From: Terrimesophilobacter sp044464485
Lineage (GTDB): Bacteria; Actinomycetota; Actinomycetes; Actinomycetales; Microbacteriaceae
NCBI GenBank assembly: GCA_044464485.1
Contig: JBIQLG010000001.1
Span: 248,001 to 312,000 of the forward strand
Length of the DNA: 64,000 nt
Reading direction: 5' to 3'
A program made the translations under genes and the position numbers. Numbering within the stretch: position 1 is the first letter of the stretch; each line of letters begins with the position of its first letter. Of this stretch, positions 8,312 to 17,000 are shown piece by piece. Below the pieces are notes generated by a model. The model had not been told where the DNA came from, did not search any database, and saw only the letters and a program-made list of their open reading frames with translations.

Positions 8312-8681
8312 CGTGCGCGTCGAGTAACAAAGCCGCAACGAAGCGGTGTGCAAAGTTGACTATTATTCCGACAAATTGGGGCCTCTGACCAGCATTTTTG
8401 ATCAGTTCATAGTCGATATATCGACGTGCGCGGGGCGGCTGCCTTTGATACGGTGGACCAGCAAGTTTAGACCGCGCTCGCGGATTTCCCTCGAACTGAA
8501 GGAATGACACCGCGATCGTATGGTTGGCACGATGGAGCCGGTCCCATGATCGCTCCAGCCCTGACCGGCGTCCCGAGGTGATTGGGGATCGCTGTTGATG
8601 AGTGTGGGCACATCGATTCCAACCCGGGCGTGACCAAAACCACCCCGAAGAGCACACATTCTGCGGGGTGCGGAGGCAACC
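8312..8681 (+). promoter_or_regulatory. 370-bp leader of the glycine betaine importer operon
   Basis: This is the longest gene-free stretch in the window. It holds a TATTAT box (8361-8366), a perfect 14-bp palindrome GTCGATATATCGAC (8412-8425), and a fold-rich segment before the GTG at 8682. GCCGGTC (8537-8543) can pair with GACCGGC (8563-8569), but TGGAGC (8533-8538) can instead pair with GCTCCA (8552-8557). The two stems are mutually exclusive. CACCCCG/CGGGGTG (8641-8670) forms a hairpin ending 1 nt before the GGAGG ribosome-binding site. I do not recognise a known riboswitch class. Confidence 0.5.
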
Positions 8682-10010
8682 GTGGCAGAACCCGATTCGA
8701 TAGCAGTCAAAGCCCATAAGCTTTACAAGGTTTTCGGTCGACGGTCACAGGATGCCGTGCGCGCGCTCGAAGAGGGAGCGACCCGCGACGAGGTGGCCTC
8801 GTACGGTACCGCCGCAGTCATTGATGCGAGCTTCGAAGTCACAACAGGTGAGATCTTCGTCGTCATGGGACTGAGTGGATCTGGAAAGTCGACGCTCATT
8901 CGCATGCTCAATGGTCTTCTGGAGCCGACCTCGGGAACCGTCACCATCGGCGACACCGACATTTCAGGCATTCCCGCGAAAGAACTTCGGCACGTCCGAC
9001 GCAACAAGGTCTCCATGGTGTTCCAGCATTTTGCGCTGCTGCCGCACCGAACGGTACTGGATAACGTGGCATACAGTCTCGAAATTCAGGGTGTCGGCCG
9101 CGCAGAGCGGGTAGAGCGGGCGCGCGAAGTAATCGAGGTCGTTGGCCTTTCCGGATGGGCGGATCACCTGCCGGAGGAACTCTCCGGCGGCATGAAGCAA
9201 CGCGTCGGTCTCGCCCGGGCGCTCGCGTCGGGGACCGACATTCTGCTCATGGACGAGGCATTCTCAGCGCTCGACCCTCTCATCCGACGTGAAATGCAGG
9301 AACAGCTCATCGAACTGCACGCTGACCTCGGACGCACCATCATCTTCATCACCCACGACCTGAACGAGGCGATGTTCCTCGGTGATCGAATCGCCGTCAT
9401 GCGCGACGGCCGCATCGTGCAGGTGGGAACGCCGGAAGAAATTCTCACCGATCCCGCAAACGATTACGTCGCTCAGTTTGTGCAGGATGTCGACCGCGCG
9501 CGAGTGCTTACGGCATCCAGCGCGATGGAGGCAGCCCGTTCCGTGGTGTCGCGGACCGCGGGACCGCGTGCGGCGTTGCGTGAGATGCGCGATCTGCAGA
9601 CATCCGCAGCCTTTGTGGTCGGACGAAACCGCACGCTCATCGGTGCTGTACGCGACAGGGACGTCATGCACCTGGTTAAGAACGGTAAAACCGACCTCGA
9701 ATCGGCCATCGATACCGAGGTCGCCGCCGTGACCGGCGACGCGACGCTCGCCGACCTTTACAGCGTGGCGGTTGAAAACGATCTTCCCATCGCGGTCATC
9801 GATGAGGACAAGCGCCTGCTCGGCGTGATTCCGCGGGTGACGCTGCTCGCTGCGGTCGGAAACATCAACACCGAAAACGGCGAACCGAACCCCATGGAGC
9901 CACCATCGACAATCCCGATCAATATCATCACCGAAACGCTCCTTGAATCCGCGCCCAACGGGGACTCCGAATCGGATGAGCCGGCCACGATGACGGAAGG
10001 AGCGAAGTGA
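8682..10010 (+). CDS. proV: Glycine betaine/proline ABC transporter ATP-binding protein with CBS domains
   Basis: This is the ATPase of an OpuA/ProU-type osmolyte importer. Walker A GLSGSGKST is at residues 63-71, the signature LSGGMKQR near 167-174 and Walker B ILLMDEAFSALD near 187-198. Two CBS domains (~275-400) follow, as in family members that sense ionic strength or nucleotides, then a ~40-residue acidic tail. The N-terminus has the family's RALEEGATRDE insert before the P-loop. The GTG start has GGAGG 5 nt upstream. It is followed at once by the permease and then a lipoprotein binding protein, which together make the complete importer. Confidence 0.95.
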   Translation: MAEPDSIAVKAHKLYKVFGRRSQDAVRALEEGATRDEVASYGTAAVIDASFEVTTGEIFVVMGLSGSGKSTLIRMLNGLLEPTSGTVTIGDTDISGIPAKELRHVRRNKVSMVFQHFALLPHRTVLDNVAYSLEIQGVGRAERVERAREVIEVVGLSGWADHLPEELSGGMKQRVGLARALASGTDILLMDEAFSALDPLIRREMQEQLIELHADLGRTIIFITHDLNEAMFLGDRIAVMRDGRIVQVGTPEEILTDPANDYVAQFVQDVDRARVLTASSAMEAARSVVSRTAGPRAALREMRDLQTSAAFVVGRNRTLIGAVRDRDVMHLVKNGKTDLESAIDTEVAAVTGDATLADLYSVAVENDLPIAVIDEDKRLLGVIPRVTLLAAVGNINTENGEPNPMEPPSTIPINIITETLLESAPNGDSESDEPATMTEGAK

Positions 10011-10939
10011 TGTTCGACCTCAGAATTCCTCTCGGTTCGTGGGTAAAAGACTTCGTCAACTTCATCACCGAATATTTTTCAATAGTCTTCGACGTCATCA
10101 AGAACATTTTCAAAGCACTCTTTGACAGTGTTCAGTGGGTACTCACGGCGCCGCCGTTCTGGGTCATCATCATCATTCTTGTGGCCCTCGCGGTGTACAT
10201 CCGGGGCTGGAAGTTCGGTATCGGTGCAACGGTCGGCCTGCTGCTCATTGAGTTAGTGAACCAGTGGACGAACGCGATGGACACCCTGGCGTTGACGCTC
10301 GTAGCGGCCTTCATCGCCGTGGTCATCAGCATCCCGGTGGGGATCTGGGCGGCACGATCTCCCGCGGTCTCGGCAATTGTGAAGCCGATCCTCGATTTTC
10401 TGCAGACCATGCCTGCGTTCGTGTACTTGATTCCTGCGATCATGCTCTTCCGCGTGGGTGCGGTTCCCGGCATTGTCGCCACCATCGCATTTGCGATAGC
10501 ACCGGGCGTGCGGCTTACCGAACTCGGTATCCGCGGCGTCGACAAGGAAGTTGTCGAAGCCGGTCAGGCGTTCGGTGCGTCACCCGGACGCATTTTGCGC
10601 CAGATTCAGCTTCCGCTCGCGAGACCCAGCATCATGGCCGGAATCAACCAGGTCATTATGCTCTCGCTCTCGATGGTGGTCATTGCGAGCATGGTCGGCG
10701 CACCCGGCCTCGGCAAAGACATTATTCAGGCGCTGAGCCGCATCGACATCGGACTGGGGTTCGAAGCCGGTCTGGCGGTGGTGATCCTCGCGATCATTCT
10801 GGACCGCCTCACTGCCGCGCTGGGCACGGGGCGCAAGTCCGCCTCCCTCTTGTCCCGCGTAAAGACCAGGACTGGCGCAACGCCAGTCGACACAAACTCG
10901 GTCGACGAAATGTCGACCGACACGGTGCCCGCGAAGTAA
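10010..10939 (+). CDS. proW: Glycine betaine/proline ABC transporter permease
   Basis: This 309-residue membrane permease belongs to the ProW/OpuAB group. It has an extended hydrophobic N-terminus, about seven helices, and the EAA-type cytoplasmic loop (EVVEAGQAFGASPGRIL) that contacts the ATPase. The ATG at 10010 shares its A with the preceding TGA and has GGAAGGAG 8 nt upstream; a GTG at 10007 is also possible. It forms the membrane pore of the importer with the flanking gene products. Confidence 0.94.
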   Translation: MFDLRIPLGSWVKDFVNFITEYFSIVFDVIKNIFKALFDSVQWVLTAPPFWVIIIILVALAVYIRGWKFGIGATVGLLLIELVNQWTNAMDTLALTLVAAFIAVVISIPVGIWAARSPAVSAIVKPILDFLQTMPAFVYLIPAIMLFRVGAVPGIVATIAFAIAPGVRLTELGIRGVDKEVVEAGQAFGASPGRILRQIQLPLARPSIMAGINQVIMLSLSMVVIASMVGAPGLGKDIIQALSRIDIGLGFEAGLAVVILAIILDRLTAALGTGRKSASLLSRVKTRTGATPVDTNSVDEMSTDTVPAK

Positions 10940-10984
10940 GCAGTTCGCAGCTGCAATATTCGCGCGGTGCATTACCGCCAATCA

Positions 10985-11002
10985 CCCCCAACACAGCGGG
11001 GG
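10985..11002 (+). other. Small intercistronic hairpin before the binding-protein gene
   Basis: CCCCC (10985-10989) and GGGGG (10998-11002) flank an 8-nt loop in the permease-binding protein gap, just before the GAAAGGAAG ribosome-binding site. There is no U-run. Such hairpins often stabilise mRNA segments and raise binding-protein output, but no effect can be shown here. Confidence 0.4.
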
Positions 11003-11016
11003 CCGAAAGGAAGAAT

Positions 11017-11925
11017 ATGAAAAAGCGACTATTGGCCGCGTTGGCCATTGGTGCCGTCGCGACCCTGGGCCTCGGTGCCTGCGCGTCGGAGACCACTCCT
11101 GCCGCCGACAATGGCGGACAGGAGCAAACCACGGATAAGACGGATCTCACGATCGGCGTCTTCAACGGCTGGCCTGAGGGTGAGGCCGCCTCGATCCTGT
11201 GGAAGCTCGCCCTCGAGAAGAAGGGCTACAACGTCACGCTCGAATACGCTGACGCGGGGCCGGTGTTCCTTGGCCTCAGCCAGGGGGACTACGACGTGGC
11301 GTTTGATGGCTGGCTGCCGCGCACTCACGCGAGCTACATGAAAGAGTACGGCGACAAGCTCGCGGACCTCGGTTCGTGGAATGAGGACGCGAAACTCACC
11401 ATGGCAGTGAACGCGGATGCTCCCATCGAATCTCTCGATGAGCTCGCGGCCCACGCGAGCGATTTCGGCAACCGAATCGTCGGAATTGAGCCGGGCGCCG
11501 GTCTCACCGAAGCCGTCGAGAAGGCGGTCATCCCTGAGTACGGACTCCAGGACATGAACTTCGTAACGTCGTCGACGCCCGCGATGCTCGCCGAGCTGAA
11601 GTCCGCTCTCGACAAGAACGAGAACATCGTCGTCACGCTGTGGCGTCCGCACTGGGCGTACGACGAGTACGACATCCGCGACCTGAAGGACCCCAAGGAC
11701 ACCCTGGGAACCGCGGAGTCGATTCACTCGATCGCGCGCAGCGACTTCGAAAGTGACTACCCGCAGCTCACGAAGTGGATCAACAACTTCCACATGGATT
11801 CTGACCTGCTCTTCTCGCTGGAGAACGTGCTGTACAACAGCGGCGCCGATGCCAGCGACTACGAGTCGATCGTTTCTGACTGGATGAAAGATCACCAGGA
11901 CTACGTGGACGGCCTCACCAAGTAG
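11017..11925 (+). CDS. Glycine betaine ABC transporter substrate-binding lipoprotein
   Basis: The mature protein is an OpuAC-type extracytoplasmic receptor. The start at 11017 is set by GAAAGGAAG 4-5 nt upstream and by a lipoprotein signal peptide: MKKRL, a hydrophobic core, then LGAC with lipidated Cys22. The open frame extends far upstream through the permease gene, but that part has no signal peptide. Aromatic-rich motifs typical of betaine-cage receptors are present (FNGWPEG, DGWLPRTH, WRPHWAYDEY). At 302 residues it has the normal length. It completes the ATPase-permease-receptor operon. Confidence 0.94.
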   Translation: MKKRLLAALAIGAVATLGLGACASETTPAADNGGQEQTTDKTDLTIGVFNGWPEGEAASILWKLALEKKGYNVTLEYADAGPVFLGLSQGDYDVAFDGWLPRTHASYMKEYGDKLADLGSWNEDAKLTMAVNADAPIESLDELAAHASDFGNRIVGIEPGAGLTEAVEKAVIPEYGLQDMNFVTSSTPAMLAELKSALDKNENIVVTLWRPHWAYDEYDIRDLKDPKDTLGTAESIHSIARSDFESDYPQLTKWINNFHMDSDLLFSLENVLYNSGADASDYESIVSDWMKDHQDYVDGLTK

Positions 11926-11944
11926 GTTTCGTAGTTCACGCCGG

Positions 11945-11976
11945 ACGGCCGATCACCCTCACAGGTGACCGGCCGT
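11945..11976 (+). terminator. Intrinsic terminator of the glycine betaine operon
   Basis: ACGGCCG-A-TCACC pairs with GGTGA-C-CGGCCGT around a 6-nt loop, followed by TTCTTGGTT. It lies 20 bp after the binding-protein stop and before the convergent VKOR-like gene. Confidence 0.75.
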
Positions 11977-12000
11977 TCTTGGTTCGCTCCGAGGGAGATC

Positions 12001-12600
12001 TCAGAATAAGTAGTGCACGACGTCGAGCCGCAGCTGCGCGATCAACGCGACGATGAGGTAACTGGCGATGGTGATGAACGGAGTCCAACCGAGCGCACTG
12101 CGGAAGAACGCGCGAAAACGCTCAGAGACGGGCCAATGGCCCGCGGCGAGAGTGTAGAGGGTGACGGACCAAAAGAGCGGAATGGTGACGCTCCAGACCA
12201 CCATGCACCACGGGCAAAGAGTCGAGAGGTTGAAGATGCTTTGAAAAATAAGCCAGCATACGAAGCCCAGCGCGCCGGCAATTCCCAGATTGAAGAGAAT
12301 CCAGAACCAGCGTTCGAAACGAGCGCGGGCCAGCAAACCAACGCCTACGGCGATGGGCGCTACGAATCCGCAGAGCCCCAGAAGGGGGTTGGGGAACCCG
12401 AAAACGGAACCCTGCCAGGATTCAAGGTTCTTTCCACACTGAACGAGGATGCTGAAGTCGCAGCCGAGTGCGGAGTCGGGATTCAACAGTGTTTGAAACT
12501 TCGCGACCGTCAGTTCCCACGAGGCGTACACACCGATTGCTCCCGCAATGATGAGGAAAACCGCGAGAGTAACAGGACGCTCTGGGCGGCTGCTATTCAT
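12001..12600 (-). CDS. Vitamin K epoxide reductase (VKOR) family membrane protein
   Basis: Bacterial VKOR proteins reoxidise a DsbA-like partner and pass electrons to quinone, supporting disulfide formation outside the cell. This 199-residue protein has about five hydrophobic helices, the CxxC redox centre CPWC at residues 129-132, and a second conserved cysteine pair at 47 and 55 (LGCDFSILVQCG). No thioredoxin-like domain is fused and no DsbA-like gene is adjacent. ATG 12600 is used; ATG 12615 is an alternative, and neither has a clear ribosome-binding site. It converges on the glycine betaine operon. Confidence 0.88.
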   Translation of the reverse strand: MNSSRPERPVTLAVFLIIAGAIGVYASWELTVAKFQTLLNPDSALGCDFSILVQCGKNLESWQGSVFGFPNPLLGLCGFVAPIAVGVGLLARARFERWFWILFNLGIAGALGFVCWLIFQSIFNLSTLCPWCMVVWSVTIPLFWSVTLYTLAAGHWPVSERFRAFFRSALGWTPFITIASYLIVALIAQLRLDVVHYLF

Positions 12601-12652
12601 CACATCCACAATCATCCCACGAAGAAAAACTGGGTTTGCTGCGCAGGCGTGC

Positions 12653-12865
12653 GATAATGGCTGCAGCGATGCGGGCCGCGCCCGCGTCAGCCAGATAAAG
12701 CTTCCCGGTCTCTGAGCCGGGCAACTGCGATTCGCTCGTCGAATCGCGACAGAAAGCGTGTGAACGCAAAGGATTCGCGATAACGGCCAGGGGCCGACAT
12801 CGCACGAGAAATTACCCGGCGGGGGTGCGCGGTTTCCCGCACCGGGCACTAGGAGTGCACCAGCG
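12653..12865 (+). promoter_or_regulatory. Promoter and structured 5' leader of the RNase E/G gene
   Basis: A TGCGATAAT extended -10 lies at 12650-12658. The ~200-nt leader that follows contains three clear hairpins: CCCGG/CCGGG around 12705-12722, GCGATTCG/CGAATCGC around 12728-12748, and GGTGCG/CGCACC just before the AGGAG ribosome-binding site. RNase E autoregulates through a structured 5' UTR in other bacteria; that this leader does the same is inference. Confidence 0.45.
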
Positions 12866-15403
12866 ATGGTGGAAAAAAACGAAAATAAGCCCAGGAAGTC
12901 GCGGCTGTTCGGCGGCCGCAAGCCCAAGGATCCCGAGTCATCGGCCGCAGCGGCCGACGCACATGGCGCTGTTGCGGCTCAGCCCACCGACAGCACGGCT
13001 ACGGCCGCTGAGCAAAGCACGACAGCAAAGGCCGCTCCGCGAAAAGGCGCTGCGAACAAGGCGGAACCACCAAGGAGCGCACCCGACGCTAATAAAGAGG
13101 TGCAGGGCGCAGCGGTGAAGAAGTCGCCGGCAAAGTCTGCGCGCGCGAAGGCGCAAGCCGGCGAAGGAAAGCCCGGCGAAGCGACGGCCGGTAATCCGGA
13201 GGCCAGCGGCCTCAAGGCTGCGAAGGAAGCACCCGCACGCGCTCGTGCACCGCGCGGCACGGCGCGCACGGCGGCTCCGCCGAAGTCCGCGGCGGAAGCG
13301 GCGTCCGCAAAACGCTCGACGTCGCCGGTGGAAACCCCGGTCGCTCCCATGCTGGCCCCACTCTTTCAGGCTCCTGACCTTCCCCCGATGCCGAAGAGGG
13401 GAGGCGCGGCCGACGTTGAATCCACATCAGTTCGGCGCCGCGCGCGACGACGCTCCGGCGAAGAGGGCGACGTCGATGCGCAGCAGCCCAACACCGTCGT
13501 CAAAGTTCGACAGCCTCGACAGCAGCAGGCGCAAAGCAACGAGCCGCAGCGCGTCAAGGGTTCGACTCGACTGGAGGCGAAGAAGCAGCGTCGTCGGGAC
13601 GGACGTGATGCCGGGCGGCGTCGGCCGGTCATTACGGAGGCCGAATTTCTGGCTCGGCGCGAGAGCGTAGATCGCATGATGGTCGTGCGCTCGAAGGAAG
13701 ATCGCATCCAAATCGGCGTGCTCGAAGACAACATTCTTGTCGAGCACTACGTGGCGAAAGCTCAGGAAGCGTCCCTCATCGGCAATGTGTATCTCGGTCG
13801 GGTTCAGAACGTTCTCCCGAGCATGGAGGCCGCATTCGTCGATATCGGTCGCGGTCGCAATGCGGTCCTCTATTCCGGTGAGGTTGACTGGGATGCGGCC
13901 GCCGAAAATTCCAGCGAAGGCAAGCAGCAGGCTCGCCGCATTGAACTGGCCCTGAAGCCGGGCGACAAGGTTCTGGTTCAGGTAACGAAAGACCCGGTGG
14001 GGCACAAAGGCGCGCGGCTTACTAGTCAGGTGTCCTTGCCTGGCCGCTATCTCGTGTACGTGCCCAACGGTTCCATGAACGGAATCTCGCGAAAGCTTCC
14101 GGACACCGAACGCTCGCGGCTGAAGAAAATACTCAAGGAAGTTCTGCCCGAAAACGTCGGCGTCATTGTGCGCACGGCCGCTGAGGGTGCCACGGAGGAG
14201 CAACTGACTCTTGACGTCAATCGGCTGACGGCCCAGTGGACGGAAATCAGCGCGCTGGTTGACAAAGCGCAGGCCCCCTCGCTCCTGCACAGCGAACCCG
14301 ATCTGCTCGTCAAAATCATTCGAGATGTTTTCAACGAAGATTTTCATAAGCTCGTTGTCTCGGGAAACGACGCGATGACCACGATCCAAAACTATTTGAG
14401 CGCCGTGGCGCCGGATCTCGCTGATCGAGTGGAGGCATACACGGGGACGGTCGACGCGTTCGACGAGTTCCGCATTACCGAGCAAATCGAGAAAGCGCTC
14501 GATCGGAAGGTGTGGCTGCCGTCCGGGGGGTCGCTCGTCATTGATCGTACTGAGGCAATGACGGTTGTCGACGTCAACACCGGCAAATTCGTCGGTTCGG
14601 GCGGGAACCTCGAAGAAACCGTGACCAAGAACAATCTTGAGGCCGCCGAAGAGATTGTGCGTCAGCTCCGGCTGCGGGACATTGGCGGAATCATCGTGGT
14701 CGACTTCATTGACATGGTTCTGGAGTCAAATCGGGACCTCGTCTTGCGCAGGCTCGTCGAGTGCCTCAGCAGAGACAGAACCAAGCATCAGGTCGCCGAA
14801 GTGACCTCGCTCGGATTGATCCAGATGACCCGCAAGAAACTGGGGTTGGGACTGCTCGAATCATTCAGCGTGCCGTGCGAGTCGTGTGCCGGGCGCGGAA
14901 TAATCGTGCATCACGACCCGGTGACGAAGCATCGGCAATCACCGCAACCCGAACCGAAACGCTCAAAGGGGAAGAGCGGACAGCAGCCGCAAAAGAGTGG
15001 CAACGGCGCGACTCATGCCATTACGGATGATGTGAAGAATGCGCTCGCGAAAATCGCCGCGAGCACGATTGCGCCCGTCGTGGAGTTGGGTGATCGTGAA
15101 CTCAGCGAGACTCCAGGTCTCGATGATGCGGCACAGACTCCGTCCACGGCTCCGGCGGCCGGCACGGAATCCTCGACGGGGTCGTCTTCCGAAACCCAGG
15201 AGGATCCGTCCACCATCGAAATTCTGGACATCCCCCTCTCAAAGTCCACTAGGGCCACGCGAAGCGTCAGCGCACAAGACGCGGAGAAACTTCTTGGTTC
15301 GGTGCTCGATGCGCTTCCCGAACCGCACGCTGTCGGCAGCGGCAAGACGCGTACTTCACGTCGCGCATCCACCGCCGGGCAAACGGTCGATCCCAGCGCC
15401 TAG
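12866..15403 (+). CDS. rne: Ribonuclease E/G family endoribonuclease
   Basis: This 845-residue enzyme carries out mRNA turnover and rRNA processing. The first ~250 residues are a basic Ala/Lys/Arg-rich extension, normal in actinobacterial RNase E, where the scaffold region precedes the catalytic core. The S1 RNA-binding segment follows at ~285-370. Putative metal-binding aspartates are Asp569 (VVDVNTGK) and Asp613 (VVDFIDM). The Zn-link CESC is at 671-674, matching the E. coli spacing of 58 from the second Asp. The acidic/Ser-rich C-terminal ~150 residues look disordered. The AGGAG 10-14 nt before ATG 12866 is somewhat far. Confidence 0.95.
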   Translation: MVEKNENKPRKSRLFGGRKPKDPESSAAAADAHGAVAAQPTDSTATAAEQSTTAKAAPRKGAANKAEPPRSAPDANKEVQGAAVKKSPAKSARAKAQAGEGKPGEATAGNPEASGLKAAKEAPARARAPRGTARTAAPPKSAAEAASAKRSTSPVETPVAPMLAPLFQAPDLPPMPKRGGAADVESTSVRRRARRRSGEEGDVDAQQPNTVVKVRQPRQQQAQSNEPQRVKGSTRLEAKKQRRRDGRDAGRRRPVITEAEFLARRESVDRMMVVRSKEDRIQIGVLEDNILVEHYVAKAQEASLIGNVYLGRVQNVLPSMEAAFVDIGRGRNAVLYSGEVDWDAAAENSSEGKQQARRIELALKPGDKVLVQVTKDPVGHKGARLTSQVSLPGRYLVYVPNGSMNGISRKLPDTERSRLKKILKEVLPENVGVIVRTAAEGATEEQLTLDVNRLTAQWTEISALVDKAQAPSLLHSEPDLLVKIIRDVFNEDFHKLVVSGNDAMTTIQNYLSAVAPDLADRVEAYTGTVDAFDEFRITEQIEKALDRKVWLPSGGSLVIDRTEAMTVVDVNTGKFVGSGGNLEETVTKNNLEAAEEIVRQLRLRDIGGIIVVDFIDMVLESNRDLVLRRLVECLSRDRTKHQVAEVTSLGLIQMTRKKLGLGLLESFSVPCESCAGRGIIVHHDPVTKHRQSPQPEPKRSKGKSGQQPQKSGNGATHAITDDVKNALAKIAASTIAPVVELGDRELSETPGLDDAAQTPSTAPAAGTESSTGSSSETQEDPSTIEILDIPLSKSTRATRSVSAQDAEKLLGSVLDALPEPHAVGSGKTRTSRRASTAGQTVDPSA

Positions 15404-15670
15404 ATCGCGTCGTTCGCGCTGGGAGACCCGCAACCCACTCGCCTGAAGTCGTTTAACCAATTCGCGATTGCTTACCTGGACTGCGCCGGCTGCGACGAGT
15501 TCACTATGCCGGTGTTCAGGCACGTCGTAGTGGTCACGATCGAAGGAGCGTTCGGGGAGCCCGGCGGCGCTGGCGAAGGCATGAAGTTCTTCGAGGGATT
15601 CATCACTCACCACGTGTGACCATAAAGTTCCGTGCGCCGACCACTGGGGCCGGTCGATAAGAACCGTCAT
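15356..15670 (-). CDS. DUF4031 domain-containing small protein
   Basis: This protein of about 104 residues matches DUF4031: the opening MTVLIDRPQW, then WSHVVSD, ASAAGLPERSFDRDHYDVPE and an arginine-rich end. The ATG at 15670 is preceded by TAGACT and 7 nt, the spacing of a leaderless transcript; an ORF extension to 15709 is unlikely. The gene converges on rne and overlaps its last 48 bp, so the two transcripts are antisense at their 3' ends. Function unknown. Confidence 0.75.
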   Translation of the reverse strand: MTVLIDRPQWSAHGTLWSHVVSDESLEELHAFASAAGLPERSFDRDHYDVPEHRHSELVAAGAVQVSNRELVKRLQASGLRVSQRERRDLGAGIDRLPGGGCAT

Positions 15671-15711
15671 ACGTGAGAGTCTAGAACGGCAAATCGCAGG
15701 GGAGACCAATC

Positions 15712-16293
15712 ATGATCAACGGCGCAGAGGGCGGAGCAGGAACCCCAAAAGTTACCGCTGCGGTGCTCGTCGCCACAACCCTCGTGGGCATTGCGGTCAT
15801 CCAGCAGATTCTGATGGCGCTGCTCAATCTGGGCATATTGCTGGGTCAGATCAATGCTGGCGGCGATTCGGGCATGTTCTTTCCCGGTTATCTATGGAGC
15901 GCGCTCTCAGGCTGGCTTCCCTTTGTCGTGGGCGTTTTTCTCTGCCTGTGGCTTCTCACGCCGCTGAGCGCCCATCAGCGGCCCACCCGAGTCATCGGAC
16001 GCTCCCTTGTGGCTTCACTGTGCGGAACTCTCCTCGTGTTTGTCGCGACCATCCTGGGTCTGATCTTCACCGGGTTCGACACCTCGGCGGGGCTCGCTTT
16101 CGGATGGGCGGCAGGTGCCGCAGCGACAGCTTCTGCAAACATTGGATGGGTGCTTTACCACGCTGTCTACACGGCACTGAGTTTGGCGATCACCTTCGCG
16201 CCTGTGACCGCGCTCGCCGCGATCATCGTGTGGTTGTGGCTCCGTGGAAACCTCGCGCACTCGGCGACGGGGAACACCTCGCGCGAGGTTTGA
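15712..16293 (+). CDS. Hypothetical four-helix membrane protein
   Basis: This 193-residue protein has about four predicted membrane segments (near residues 15-45, 62-82, 101-122 and 160-183) separated by short loops. I recognise no family motif. The ATG has GGGGAGA 7-8 nt upstream. It lies alone between the DUF4031 gene and the rplU promoter, whose -35 box overlaps its stop codon. Similar orphan membrane proteins occur before rplU in related actinobacteria, but no function can be assigned. Confidence 0.65.
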   Translation: MINGAEGGAGTPKVTAAVLVATTLVGIAVIQQILMALLNLGILLGQINAGGDSGMFFPGYLWSALSGWLPFVVGVFLCLWLLTPLSAHQRPTRVIGRSLVASLCGTLLVFVATILGLIFTGFDTSAGLAFGWAAGAAATASANIGWVLYHAVYTALSLAITFAPVTALAAIIVWLWLRGNLAHSATGNTSREV

Positions 16294-16319
16294 CCGCGCT
16301 TCAAAATATCCGGTAGTAT
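16290..16319 (+). promoter_or_regulatory. Promoter of rplU-rpmA
   Basis: TTGACC (16290-16295) and TAGTAT (16314-16319) are separated by 18 bp, giving one of the best sigma70-type promoters in the window. The ~80-nt leader holds a small GGGC-TGA-GCCC hairpin at 16338-16348, which could be a ribosomal-protein autoregulatory site, though that is unproven. Confidence 0.7.
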
Positions 16320-16403
16320 TGATCTTCGGTGTGTGCCGGGCTGAGCCCGCTTTCTACGCCAATGACTTCCATTCAGACAGTCTTTCAACAGTGAGGGTTC
16401 CAC

Positions 16404-16712
16404 GTGGTTTACGCAGTTGTGCGCGCCGGCGGTCGGCAGGAAAAGGTCGAGGTCGGCTCGATCGTCGTTCTCGACCGCATCAAGGCGGACAAGGACGGCA
16501 ACGTCGAGCTCGCACCAGTACTTTTCGTCGACGGCGACAAGATCACCCATGATGCCAAGTCGCTCGCGAAGATCACCGTGACGGCCGAAGTTGTCACCGA
16601 CCTTCGCGGACCGAAGATCAACATCCAGAACTACAAGAACAAGACCGGGTACAAGCGTCGCATGGGGCACCGCTCCGAACTCACCCGCGTCAAGATCACG
16701 AGCATCAAGTAA
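16404..16712 (+). CDS. rplU: 50S ribosomal protein L21
   Basis: L21 binds 23S rRNA in the large subunit. The 102-residue protein has the family opening VYAVVRAGGRQEKVEVG and the conserved end KRRMGHRSELTRVKI. The start is GTG with GTGAGG about 9 nt upstream. It is followed after 13 bp by rpmA and then by obg, the widespread L21-L27-Obg order. Confidence 0.97.
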   Translation: MVYAVVRAGGRQEKVEVGSIVVLDRIKADKDGNVELAPVLFVDGDKITHDAKSLAKITVTAEVVTDLRGPKINIQNYKNKTGYKRRMGHRSELTRVKITSIK

Positions 16713-16725
16713 AGGGGCGGCACTC

Positions 16726-16980
16726 ATGGCACACAAAAAGGGAGCAAGCTCCACCCGCAACGGTCGCGACTCGAACGCTCAGCGCTTGGGCGTGAAGCGC
16801 TTCGGAGGCCAGGTCGTCAATGCCGGCGAAATCATTGTTCGCCAGCGTGGCACGCACTTCCACCCGGGTGTGAATGTGGGACGTGGCGGCGATGACACGC
16901 TCTTCGCCCTCGCGGACGGTGCCGTCGAGTTCGGCGCAAAAGGCGGCCGCAAGGTCGTCAACATCGTCGCTGCCGAGTAG
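16726..16980 (+). CDS. rpmA: 50S ribosomal protein L27
   Basis: L27 reaches the peptidyl-transferase centre with its N-terminal tail. The 84-residue protein starts MAHKKGASSTRNGRDS and contains the conserved RQRGTHFHPG. It begins directly at MAHKK, with no Firmicute-type cleaved leader. AGGGGCGG lies 7 nt upstream of the ATG. It is co-transcribed with rplU; a hairpin separates it from obg. Confidence 0.97.
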   Translation: MAHKKGASSTRNGRDSNAQRLGVKRFGGQVVNAGEIIVRQRGTHFHPGVNVGRGGDDTLFALADGAVEFGAKGGRKVVNIVAAE

Positions 16981-17000
16981 CGGCAATCACGTTTCCCGTG

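Noticed and set aside
8312..8681. Known riboswitch (ydaO c-di-AMP or ykkC guanidine) before the betaine importer
   Set aside because: The conserved sequence blocks of those classes, as I know them, are not present.
10264..11016. Upstream extension of the glycine betaine receptor frame
   Set aside because: The extension overlaps the permease gene out of frame, whereas ATG 11017 has a good ribosome-binding site and a lipoprotein signal peptide.
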